IMG/VR virus record: IMGVR_UViG_3300044591_001885
Coordinates: 1-46,403 of that record
From: a virus
Direction: 5' to 3' (one strand)
DNA: 46,403 bases
Shown: positions 36,921 through 43,993 of the stretch, one piece after another
How the letters are laid out: the number at the start of each line of letters is the position of its first letter
Numbering within the stretch: the first letter of the stretch is position 1
Translations under genes and position numbers: made by a program
The notes under the pieces: model-generated
The model's database searches: none
The model's input: only the letters and a program-made list of their open reading frames with translations
Told to the model about the DNA's origin: nothing

Positions 36921-39136
36921 GCAAACTTGAACAAGCTAAAGATCCAAACTCTTCACCCAAAACTCTAGAGCTTCTAGCGACCGATGAGGATTATCGTGTC
37001 CGTATTGTTGTAGCAGAAAATCTAAACACTCCACCAAAAATCCTAGAACAACTAGCGACTGATGAGGATTATTGGGTTCGTTATAATGTAGCGAGTCATC
37101 CAAACACATCATCAGAAACTCTAACACTTCTAGCGACCGATGAGCATTATCTTGTTCGTCGTAGTGTGGCACGAAATCCAAACACACCACCAAAAACACT
37201 GGAACTTCTAGTGACCGATGAGGATTGGGCTACTCGTTCGTATGTGGGAAAAAATCCAAACACAACACCAGAAATTCTAGAACAACTAGCTACTGATGAA
37301 AATGGACGTGTTCGTGAGGATGTTGTGGTTCACCCGAACACACCACCAACAGCATTAGAACTTTTAGCTACTGATGAGCTTTCTGATGTTCGCAGAGGAG
37401 TAGCACAAAATCCAAACACTTCAACAGAAATCCTAGAACAACTAGCGACCGATAAGTATTATTCTGTTCGTTGGAGAGTAGCAGAAAACCCAAACACTTC
37501 ATCAGAAATCCTAGGAGTTTTAGCGACTGATGTAGATTGTATTCGCGTAACTGTGGTAAGACATCCTAACACTTCATTAAAAATATTAGAGAAACTAGCG
37601 AGCGATGAGATTGCTTGGGTTCGTGAAAGTGTAGCAAGAAATCCAAACACACCACCAAAAGCCCTAGAACTTCTAGCATCCGATGATGAACTTGATGTTC
37701 GTAAGAATGTAGCACGAAATCCAAACACTCCACCAGAAACTTTAGAACTTCTAGCGACCGATAGGTATTATTCTGTCCGGCGGAAAGTGGCACAAAACCC
37801 AAACACTTCATCAGAAATTCTAGAACAGCTAGCTACCGATGTAGATTATTCTGCTCTTCGGGCCACAGCATCAGATCCAAACACTCCACCAGAAATTCTA
37901 AAAATTCTAGCAACCAATGAGGATTCTTTGGTTCGTGAAGAGGTAGCAAGAAATTCAAACACACCATCAGAAACTCTAGAAATCCTAGCGACCGATGAGT
38001 ATTTGGGTGATAGTGTGTATCTTCGGATACCGGGTTATTGTAATCCATCTGAGGGTTTAATGGGTGAATTATTGAAAAAAAATAGGAAAGTGAATCTAAT
38101 AAAAGTGGTTCGTTATTATGTCACACAAAATGAAAATACTGCAATGGATACATTGGAGAAGCTTTCTTTTGATGATGATAGTAGGATTAGATCTTGTATC
38201 GCTAGGAATTGGAATGTAAATAATACTATCTTAAAACGGTTATCGTTTGATACTGATCCTGTTGTTAGAGCATTTGTAGCAGAAAATCCTAACACTGATG
38301 TTGAGTGCTTAGATAGTTTATGGAATGATGATAATGTTTCTGTCAGATCCAATCTTGCAAGAAACCCAAATATCTCTAAAGGTACTCAATACAAACTTTC
38401 TTATGATAGTGCGAAAGAAGTTCGTCTTAGTCTTGTTCGGAATGAAAATATTGCTACTAAAATTCTATACCGAATGTATCACTATTTTAGTGGTGAAATT
38501 AGATATTATATTGCACTTAATCCTAAAACTCCATTTGATCTTTTAAATCTCCTCATTAAAGAATATCCAGAAGAAGTAGCAAAACATCCAAATGCTTCTT
38601 TGGGAATGTTGTATCATTTATCCAAGAATGATTATGGTTATGTTAAGGAAAATGTTATGCAGAATCCAAGCACTCCAGATTATCTAAAAAAGGAGATAGA
38701 AGAAAATAGGAGATTATTTATTAAAAAACTTAGGCAGTCAGAGAATCCGAATACTCCACAAGATATTTTGGAACAATTGGCAACTGATAAGAATTCGGTT
38801 ATTCGTTACAATGTGGCAAAAAATTCAAGCACCCAACCAAAAACATTAGAATTATTAGCGTCCGATGATGTTTACAGAGTCCGTAAAAATACAGTACGAG
38901 ATCCGAACGCACAACCAAAACCTCCAATAGAACAAGCTAAAGATCCAAACTCTTCACCCAAAACTCTAGAGCTTCTAGCGACCAATGATGATCCTATTGT
39001 TCGTTGGGGTGTAGCACAAAACAGACACACTCCACCAAAAACATTAGAACTTTTAGCATTAGATAAAAACCACATGGTTCGTGCTACGGCAATAAACAAC
39101 CCAAGTTGCCCGATTAATTGGAAACTAGAGATTTAG
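36917..39136 (+). CDS. Giant LRV-repeat protein 7 (about 25 units)
   Basis: 739 residues. Residues 1-360 carry ~13 regular 26-residue LRV units; unit 8 has one residue fewer. Around residues 370-405 an insertion (YLGDSVYLRIPGYCNPSEG...) interrupts the pattern. Residues 405-600 hold older, diverged units ending in NPSTPDYLKKEIEEN, a degenerate internal C-cap. Then fresh units resume, including an internal EQAKDPNSSPKTLELLAT identical to the N-cap. The protein ends INNPSCPINWKLEI without the usual cap. It appears to be a fusion of at least two LRV genes. Long solenoids of this sort bind proteins; target unknown. Confidence 0.85.
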   Translation: MSKLEQAKDPNSSPKTLELLATDEDYRVRIVVAENLNTPPKILEQLATDEDYWVRYNVASHPNTSSETLTLLATDEHYLVRRSVARNPNTPPKTLELLVTDEDWATRSYVGKNPNTTPEILEQLATDENGRVREDVVVHPNTPPTALELLATDELSDVRRGVAQNPNTSTEILEQLATDKYYSVRWRVAENPNTSSEILGVLATDVDCIRVTVVRHPNTSLKILEKLASDEIAWVRESVARNPNTPPKALELLASDDELDVRKNVARNPNTPPETLELLATDRYYSVRRKVAQNPNTSSEILEQLATDVDYSALRATASDPNTPPEILKILATNEDSLVREEVARNSNTPSETLEILATDEYLGDSVYLRIPGYCNPSEGLMGELLKKNRKVNLIKVVRYYVTQNENTAMDTLEKLSFDDDSRIRSCIARNWNVNNTILKRLSFDTDPVVRAFVAENPNTDVECLDSLWNDDNVSVRSNLARNPNISKGTQYKLSYDSAKEVRLSLVRNENIATKILYRMYHYFSGEIRYYIALNPKTPFDLLNLLIKEYPEEVAKHPNASLGMLYHLSKNDYGYVKENVMQNPSTPDYLKKEIEENRRLFIKKLRQSENPNTPQDILEQLATDKNSVIRYNVAKNSSTQPKTLELLASDDVYRVRKNTVRDPNAQPKPPIEQAKDPNSSPKTLELLATNDDPIVRWGVAQNRHTPPKTLELLALDKNHMVRATAINNPSCPINWKLEI
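36929..36982 (+). repeat. 54-bp perfect repeat, copy A (N-cap of LRV 7)
   Basis: Identical to 38930-38983 in the 3' part of the same gene. Confidence 0.9.
38930..38983 (+). repeat. 54-bp perfect repeat, copy B (internal N-cap)
   Basis: An N-terminal cap sequence now lies inside LRV 7, in frame, following a Pro-rich joint (AQPKPPIEQAK). It marks where another LRV gene start was fused. Confidence 0.9.
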
Positions 39137-39153
39137 AAACAATCATGAATATT

Positions 39154-39477
39154 ATGAATAAACTTGAACAAGCTAACGATCCAAACACTTCACCAGAAAT
39201 CCTAGAACTATTGGCGTCTGATGATGATTATTGGGTTCGTTGGAACGTAGCATATAATCCAAACACTCCTCTACATATTCTAGAGCAACTAGCGACAGAT
39301 GGGTATTATGGTGTTCGTTATTGGGTAGCAAGAAATCCAAACACACCACCAAAAACACTAGAACTTTTAGTGACCGATAAGAGTTCTGATGTTCGTTTGA
39401 TGGTAACACGAAACTCAAACACACCTCACTATCTCAAAAAGTATATTAAAATTCAAGAACAACTGGTAACGTTATGA
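39154..39477 (+). CDS. LRV-repeat protein 8
   Basis: 107 residues from the ATG at 39154, which gives the N-cap MNKLEQANDPNTS as in paralogues; an ATG at 39145 is also possible. Three LRV units and the cap NTPHYLKKYIKIQEQL. TTATGA handing over to LRV 9. Confidence 0.82.
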   Translation: MNKLEQANDPNTSPEILELLASDDDYWVRWNVAYNPNTPLHILEQLATDGYYGVRYWVARNPNTPPKTLELLVTDKSSDVRLMVTRNSNTPHYLKKYIKIQEQLVTL

Positions 39478-39770
39478 GCAAACTTAAACAAGCTAGAGAT
39501 CCAAATACACCACCAAAAGCCCTAGAACAATTAGCGACTGATAAGAGTTCTCTTGTTCGTTGTAGAGTAGCAAGAAATCCAAACACACCACCAAAAGTCC
39601 TAGAACAACTAGCGACTGATGATGATTATTCTATTCGTTATTGGGTAGCATGTAATCCAAACACACCACCAAAAGCATTAGAACAACTAGCGACTGATGA
39701 TGATTATTCTATTCGTTATTGGGTAGCAGAAAATCCAAACACACCCCCACTATCTTTAAAAGTATATTAA
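39474..39770 (+). CDS. LRV-repeat protein 9 with degenerate C-terminus
   Basis: 98 residues with N-cap MSKLKQARDPNTPP and three LRV units, of which the last two are almost identical in DNA. The reading frame is lost in the cap: an extra C in the run after AACACA (39740-39747) shifts the frame. Even with that removed, two substitutions create a TAA in place of the Lys codon, and the final TTATGA has become TTATAA. The intact cap would have run to about 39798. Possibly a decaying copy; the repeats themselves remain open. Confidence 0.75.
   Translation: MSKLKQARDPNTPPKALEQLATDKSSLVRCRVARNPNTPPKVLEQLATDDDYSIRYWVACNPNTPPKALEQLATDDDYSIRYWVAENPNTPPLSLKVY
39654..39745 (+). repeat. 92-bp perfect repeat, copy B
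   Basis: Identical to 32903-32994 in LRV 3. Confidence 0.9.
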
Positions 39771-39823
39771 ACTACAAGATCATCTAAAAACATTATAAAC
39801 ACATTAATCAGGAGAATATTTAA

Positions 39824-41098
39824 ATGCTCGGTAAACTGCTAGATTCTATTAATAAGCTTCTACCAAAAAAACAAAATAGCAAAAGTGATCCAGAACTACC
39901 AAAAGTAAAACTCGTCTCCATTACTCAAGGTGCAGGAGATCTTATGCATACTAGCGCCCAAGAAGTTATTTCATATATTGCCAGAGTGAGTAATCCAAAT
40001 AATCAACTCAATTTTGATACAGCAGAGGGTCTTATTCGTTATTGCATTAAAAACAAACATGTGAGCATTTTTGAACATGCTTATATGACTCTTGAGATTA
40101 ATACAACGAGAGCTATTGCGGCTCAGATTTTGAGACATAGAAGTTTTACATTTCAAGAATTTTGTATGGTAGGAAGTACAAATGTTTATTTTGATCTTCC
40201 TGCAACATTAAAGGATAATAAAAGAAGACTTTATAAGTCTACTCTAGAAGAACTTTATAGAAAATGGACCAAAAGTGAGTATCATCGGAATCGTGTAAAA
40301 AAAATGAATGTGAGGATTTTCGATGAAAAAACTCGTACCTTCACTAATTCACACATCAAAGAAGTTTTTAAGACCGGGGTTAAAGAAATTTTTGAATTTA
40401 CCTTAGAAAATGGTAAAGTTATTCGTTGCACCAAAGAACATAAGGTTCTTACGCAAGATGGATTTAAATCCTTAGAAGAACATCTTGGGTTAAAATTAAT
40501 TGATAATATCGCAGTAATCTCAAATAATGACTATATTGGCTGTAGCGGAGTATCAGAGAATACACTATCAGTAAAATGGTCTAAGGTTAAATCCGTAAAG
40601 TATCTTTGTCAGCAAATGACTTATGATCTAGAGGTAGACCATGATTCTCATAATTATGTTGCAGATGGTGTTGTTGTTCACAATAGCCAACGGTATATGG
40701 ACATAACCGCTCTTTCCGATAATCCATTAATTCCTGAACTAAGACGACAAGATAATAAGAATCGGCAAAATTCTATTGATGATTTTTCCGAAGATGAACA
40801 ATTAAAAATACAAAAAGAGATTCAGCAGTATTTTGATACTGGTATGAAGCTCTATGAAAAATTACTCTCAAACGGTGTCGCAAAAGAGTGTGCAAGATTT
40901 ATTCTGCCATTATCAACTCCAACAAGAATTTATATGACTGGTAACGTAAGATCTTGGATAACTTATATTGCTCTTAGAGAAAAGAATGGAACTCAGAAAG
41001 AACACATGGACATTGCCAAGGCATGTAAAGAAATCTTTGCGGAGCAGTTTCCAACCTGTTATGAGGCTCTCGGAGGAGACGAAGAATGGTCAATCTAA
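39824..41098 (+). CDS. thyX: Flavin-dependent thymidylate synthase ThyX containing an intein
   Basis: 424 residues before splicing, about 250 after. An AGGAG SD precedes the ATG. ThyX makes dTMP from dUMP with methylenetetrahydrofolate and FAD. Residues 1-113 and 288-424 are the enzyme; the signature RHRSFTFQEF-SQRY is interrupted after EF by the intein (residues 114-287). Other ThyX features are HVSIFEHAYMTLEI and the C-terminal ARFILPLSTPTRIYMTGNVRSW. A TATAAACA word 30 nt before the ATG may be a late-type promoter. The gene directly follows the degenerate LRV 9. Confidence 0.93.
   Translation: MLGKLLDSINKLLPKKQNSKSDPELPKVKLVSITQGAGDLMHTSAQEVISYIARVSNPNNQLNFDTAEGLIRYCIKNKHVSIFEHAYMTLEINTTRAIAAQILRHRSFTFQEFCMVGSTNVYFDLPATLKDNKRRLYKSTLEELYRKWTKSEYHRNRVKKMNVRIFDEKTRTFTNSHIKEVFKTGVKEIFEFTLENGKVIRCTKEHKVLTQDGFKSLEEHLGLKLIDNIAVISNNDYIGCSGVSENTLSVKWSKVKSVKYLCQQMTYDLEVDHDSHNYVADGVVVHNSQRYMDITALSDNPLIPELRRQDNKNRQNSIDDFSEDEQLKIQKEIQQYFDTGMKLYEKLLSNGVAKECARFILPLSTPTRIYMTGNVRSWITYIALREKNGTQKEHMDIAKACKEIFAEQFPTCYEALGGDEEWSI
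40163..40684 (+). mobile_element. Mini-intein in ThyX (174 residues)
   Basis: Begins with Cys114 after RHRSFTFQEF and ends VVVHN, with Ser as the +1 extein residue. Block B reads GKVIRCTKEHKVLT (T..H) and block F TYDLEVDHDSHNYVADG. The length and absence of a LAGLIDADG or HNH motif mean no homing endonuclease. Block A (CMVGSTNVYFDLP) is atypical compared with the usual CLxGDT-like start. Confidence 0.9.
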
Positions 41099-41102
41099 AT
41101 AA
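41095..41102 (+). promoter_or_regulatory. Late promoter motif CTAAATAA
   Basis: CTAAATAA overlaps the thyX stop and lies 29 nt before the ATG at 41124. Confidence 0.55.
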
Positions 41103-41123
41103 CGTCACATATTATTGAATCTT

Positions 41124-41366
41124 ATGGCAATTTATCCTATTAAAAATAAAGAAACGGGTGAAACAAAAGTGATTGAAATGAGTGTTCATGAGATCACACA
41201 ATGGTACAAAGACAATCCTCAATGGCAACGAGATTGGTCACAAGGATGCGCAACACCGGCCGAAGTTGGAGAATGGCGAGACAAACTCGCTAAGGCTCAT
41301 CCTAGTTGGAATGAAGTTTTAGGCAAAGTCAGTAAAGCACCAAATTCAAAAGTAAAAAAGATCTAA
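41124..41366 (+). CDS. Conserved cyanophage-like small protein
   Basis: 80 residues from the ATG at 41124; a TTG three codons earlier is unlikely. MAIYPIKNKETGETKVIEMSV...DNPQWQRDWSQG...VGEWRDKLAKAHPSWNEVL resembles a small cyanomyovirus protein with an FmdB-like N-terminal layout that has lost its cysteines. Probably late, judged by the upstream motif. Function unknown. Confidence 0.65.
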   Translation: MAIYPIKNKETGETKVIEMSVHEITQWYKDNPQWQRDWSQGCATPAEVGEWRDKLAKAHPSWNEVLGKVSKAPNSKVKKI

Positions 41367-41371
41367 TCTCT

Positions 41372-42124
41372 ATGGCAAGAAAAAGAAAGGGTTCACAACA
41401 AGTCGGCATTAGTACAGCATATAAGAATAGAAGAAAACCACAACAAATCACACTGGATCAGATGGTTGAATTGCAGCCATTGACCGATAATCAAGAAAAA
41501 CTTTTTGACTCTTACGATAAAGGTAAATGTATTGTCGCTCATGGAGCCGCTGGTACGGGAAAGAGTCTTATTACCATCTATAAGGCTCTTGAAGAAGTAT
41601 TGGATCCATCAACACCTTACGAAAAAGTTATTATTGTTCGCTCTATTGTTCCAACAAGAGATATTGGTTTTCTTAAGGGTTCTATTGAAGATAAACAATC
41701 AGAATACGAAAAGCCGTATAAGTACATGATTAAAAAGCTTTTCAATCTGAATTCCGATGAGGAATATGAGCTTCTTTATGGCAATCTGAAAGCACAAAAG
41801 TCATTCTACTTCATGTCAACAAGCTTCATTCGCGGAATGACTTTTGATGATTGTATTATTATCGTAGATGAATTTCAAAATCTTTCTGGACATGAACTTG
41901 ATTCAATAATCACTCGTATTGGAGAAAACTCCAAGATTATGTTCTGTGGTGATGCCACACAATCTGATTTGATTAAAACAAACGATAAGAATGGTATTAT
42001 TGATTTCATGAAGATTTTGAGAGAGATGCCATCGGTTGATATTATTGAATTTCAACTGGAAGATGTTGTGCGCTCTGGATTTGTTAAAGAATATCTCACC
42101 GTTAAATATAGTCTTAATTTATGA
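41372..42124 (+). CDS. phoH: PhoH-like ATPase
   Basis: 250 residues. GAAGTGKS (58-65) is Walker A; IIIVDEFQN is Walker B, followed by GDATQSD and the VVRSGFVKEYL end, all typical of PhoH. The N-terminus (residues 1-25) is basic. PhoH is an RNA-helicase-like ATPase of uncertain role that is common in cyanophages and other marine phages. Confidence 0.93.
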   Translation: MARKRKGSQQVGISTAYKNRRKPQQITLDQMVELQPLTDNQEKLFDSYDKGKCIVAHGAAGTGKSLITIYKALEEVLDPSTPYEKVIIVRSIVPTRDIGFLKGSIEDKQSEYEKPYKYMIKKLFNLNSDEEYELLYGNLKAQKSFYFMSTSFIRGMTFDDCIIIVDEFQNLSGHELDSIITRIGENSKIMFCGDATQSDLIKTNDKNGIIDFMKILREMPSVDIIEFQLEDVVRSGFVKEYLTVKYSLNL

Positions 42125-42175
42125 TAGCAGATTTCTTGGAGAAGTAGTCGATAATTATTCCACCTCAAAACCCAC

Positions 42176-42204
42176 TTGACAAAACCGGCTTCCTGTGCTA
42201 GGCT
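42176..42204 (+). promoter_or_regulatory. Consensus promoter with a palindrome around its -10
   Basis: TTGACA (42176-42181), 17-bp spacer, TAGGCT (42199-42204) preceded by TGTGC. CGGCTTCC (42186-42193) and GGAAGCCG (42205-42212) form a perfect 8-bp inverted repeat exactly flanking TGTGCTAGGCT. ATG at 42228. Confidence 0.8.
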
Positions 42205-42227
42205 GGAAGCCGTTTCAAAAAGAACTC

Positions 42228-42539
42228 ATGGACAATAATTACTACGAAAAACGAATTTCTTATCATTTTAGGCCTTCAGCATACAACCATATTTGTTTTG
42301 AAATAGAAAAAATTGAAGACCGTAATACTAAATCTTGCGTTTTAATATCTGCTTATTACTGTAGAAATGAGAAACAAGAAGAAATTTATATCTTTGATAA
42401 TGAATTAAAAAGATGGAAAGGCGAGAGTAATTATCCAGTATTTGATGATGCCCTTTCCATTAAAGGTATTACTGATTTAGTTTTAAATTACTTAAATGAC
42501 CACGGAACACCTTTTGATGATATTATTTTTGCAAGCTAG
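42228..42539 (+). CDS. Hypothetical protein
   Basis: 103 residues from the ATG at 42228 (MDNNYYEKRISYHFRP); upstream open frame lies inside the promoter. Beta-rich first half (HICFEIEKIED, CVLISAYYCRN), helical end. No family recognised. First gene of the 42228-45895 replication/late-control unit. Confidence 0.6.
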   Translation: MDNNYYEKRISYHFRPSAYNHICFEIEKIEDRNTKSCVLISAYYCRNEKQEEIYIFDNELKRWKGESNYPVFDDALSIKGITDLVLNYLNDHGTPFDDIIFAS

Positions 42540-42586
42540 AAAAGAGTTAATATTAAATGAATAATTCAATACCTCTCTGAAAGATA

Positions 42587-42724
42587 ATGAAAGTTCCACT
42601 AACATCACTGATGAAGAAGCTTCTTCAAGATAAAGAAGAAAGTAAACAGTTCCAACAAGCTCTAATAGATCACAATAAAACAATAACATTTGACGGAAAG
42701 TCCTATAAATTAAAATCTATTTAA
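42587..42724 (+). CDS. Small hypothetical protein
   Basis: 45 residues, MKVPLTSLMKKLLQDKEESK... ITFDGKSYKLKSI. The TAATG overlap with the nuclease gene downstream and a plausible helix-strand composition support coding. The role is unknown. Confidence 0.55.
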   Translation: MKVPLTSLMKKLLQDKEESKQFQQALIDHNKTITFDGKSYKLKSI

Positions 42725-43740
42725 TGGAAAGAAAAATATTCAACCACAATCCAATAACACTACCAAAATTAAAACAAGTTAATGTTCCGGGACTTCGTTA
42801 TTATACAACAGAAAGTAGTAAAAACAAGTTCGTCTCAATTACGTCTATTATTTCTCATAACACTAAACATAAATTCGTCAAATGGCGAAAAGATGTCGGA
42901 GAAAAAGAGGCCAATAGAGTCACTAATCGTTCAACACTGAGAGGAACCAAAACCCACTCGCTTATTGAGGCATATGTTGGAAATGAAGAACAACCTCTTT
43001 TAGAAAGCATCTTTAAACCAGAAGAAGACGAAAAAATTGAAAGACTTCTTAATCCTTATGATAGAATCTGCGCTCTGAATAATAAGCTGGTCATAGAGAT
43101 CTTTAAAAATAGCGAAAATCTATTGAGAGTTAAAATCTCAGGAAACAATAAATCAGCTAATCTTTTTCTAGATCTCATTCACGACCAATTCGGTGAGATT
43201 CTTTTTGAGCCTGGTACTAATCCAGATGGTTACAATAAACACATTTTAGTTCAGACAGAGTATCAAAATTTTATTGATTTTTCTCTTGAATCTATTGATG
43301 GTGCCATACTCTATCCCGAGACAGTAGAATCTTATAAAAATCTGCCTTTTAGGCTCTTTGATAATCTTAGACCGGAACTCAATAAAATTGATAACGTTTT
43401 AGGTATTGAGATTCCTCTTTATAGTGAATACTTTGGAATCGCCGGAACTTCTGACTGTATTGCAGAATATAATGGAATTCTTAGTATCATTGACTATAAG
43501 ACTTCCGATTATATCAAACGTAAAGATTGGATTCTAGATTATTTTGTACAGGCTGTTGCTTATCGCTATATGTTAAAAGAGCGAACGGGATTAGATGCAC
43601 AGCAACTTGTTATTTTTATGGCAGCGGAAAACGGAGAAATCAAGCCTTTTATTGAGACGGATTTCACTCCTTATTCTAAGAAACTTGTTCAATATATCAA
43701 TAATTACAAAAATGAAAAAATCAAAGAAGTTGAATCTTGA
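42724..43740 (+). CDS. RecB/Cas4-like PD-(D/E)XK exonuclease
   Basis: 338 residues. The N-terminal part has FVSITSIISHN and STLRGTKTHSLIEAYV. The nuclease core is IAGTSDCIAEYNG-LSIIDYKTS (D, D and K of the PD-(D/E)XK site), followed by the YFVQAVAYRYM helix with the RecB-type Q..AY. Relatives in T4-like cyanophages have these blocks close together. Here about 95 residues (roughly 98-210) of unrecognised sequence separate the RGT.xH...E motif from the LPFRLFDNLRPELNKI segment. Probably processes DNA ends in recombination. Overlaps gp33 by 29 bases. Confidence 0.8.
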   Translation: MERKIFNHNPITLPKLKQVNVPGLRYYTTESSKNKFVSITSIISHNTKHKFVKWRKDVGEKEANRVTNRSTLRGTKTHSLIEAYVGNEEQPLLESIFKPEEDEKIERLLNPYDRICALNNKLVIEIFKNSENLLRVKISGNNKSANLFLDLIHDQFGEILFEPGTNPDGYNKHILVQTEYQNFIDFSLESIDGAILYPETVESYKNLPFRLFDNLRPELNKIDNVLGIEIPLYSEYFGIAGTSDCIAEYNGILSIIDYKTSDYIKRKDWILDYFVQAVAYRYMLKERTGLDAQQLVIFMAAENGEIKPFIETDFTPYSKKLVQYINNYKNEKIKEVES

Positions 43741-43993
43741 TCAGGAACTAGAGAAAGAGTACAATAAGAAGTTCATCTCACAAGAAAAGTTTGCAGAACA
43801 GATTGAACAATACTGTCATGACAATGGTTATGAGAATTACATTTCTGCAATAGCAGATTATTGTGAGCTTAATAACATTGATATTGATTCTGTTCCCAAG
43901 CTAATATCAAAACAATTCAAACAGAAGATTCAACATCAGGCAACGAAACTGAATTTTCTAAAGATTAAACCGCTACCCGAATTACCAATTTGA
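43712..43993 (+). CDS. 33: gp33-like late-transcription co-activator
   Basis: 93 residues from the ATG at 43712; the frame is open upstream but that is inside the nuclease gene. The core YENYISAIADYCELNNIDIDSVPKLISKQFKQKIQHQA.KLNFLK matches the T4-type gp33 pattern (ISY.DA...CE...LE...V..LI....K..L..EA..LNL). T4 gp33 bridges RNA polymerase beta-flap and the sliding clamp for late promoters, which the window contains. Its neighbour gp59 is adjacent as in T4. Confidence 0.75.
   Translation: MKKSKKLNLDQELEKEYNKKFISQEKFAEQIEQYCHDNGYENYISAIADYCELNNIDIDSVPKLISKQFKQKIQHQATKLNFLKIKPLPELPI

Noticed and set aside
36917-39770. Regular 78-bp repeats that could suggest a CRISPR array or satellite DNA
   Set aside because: They are in-frame, codon-structured LRV units with protein-level conservation and no spacer/repeat alternation.
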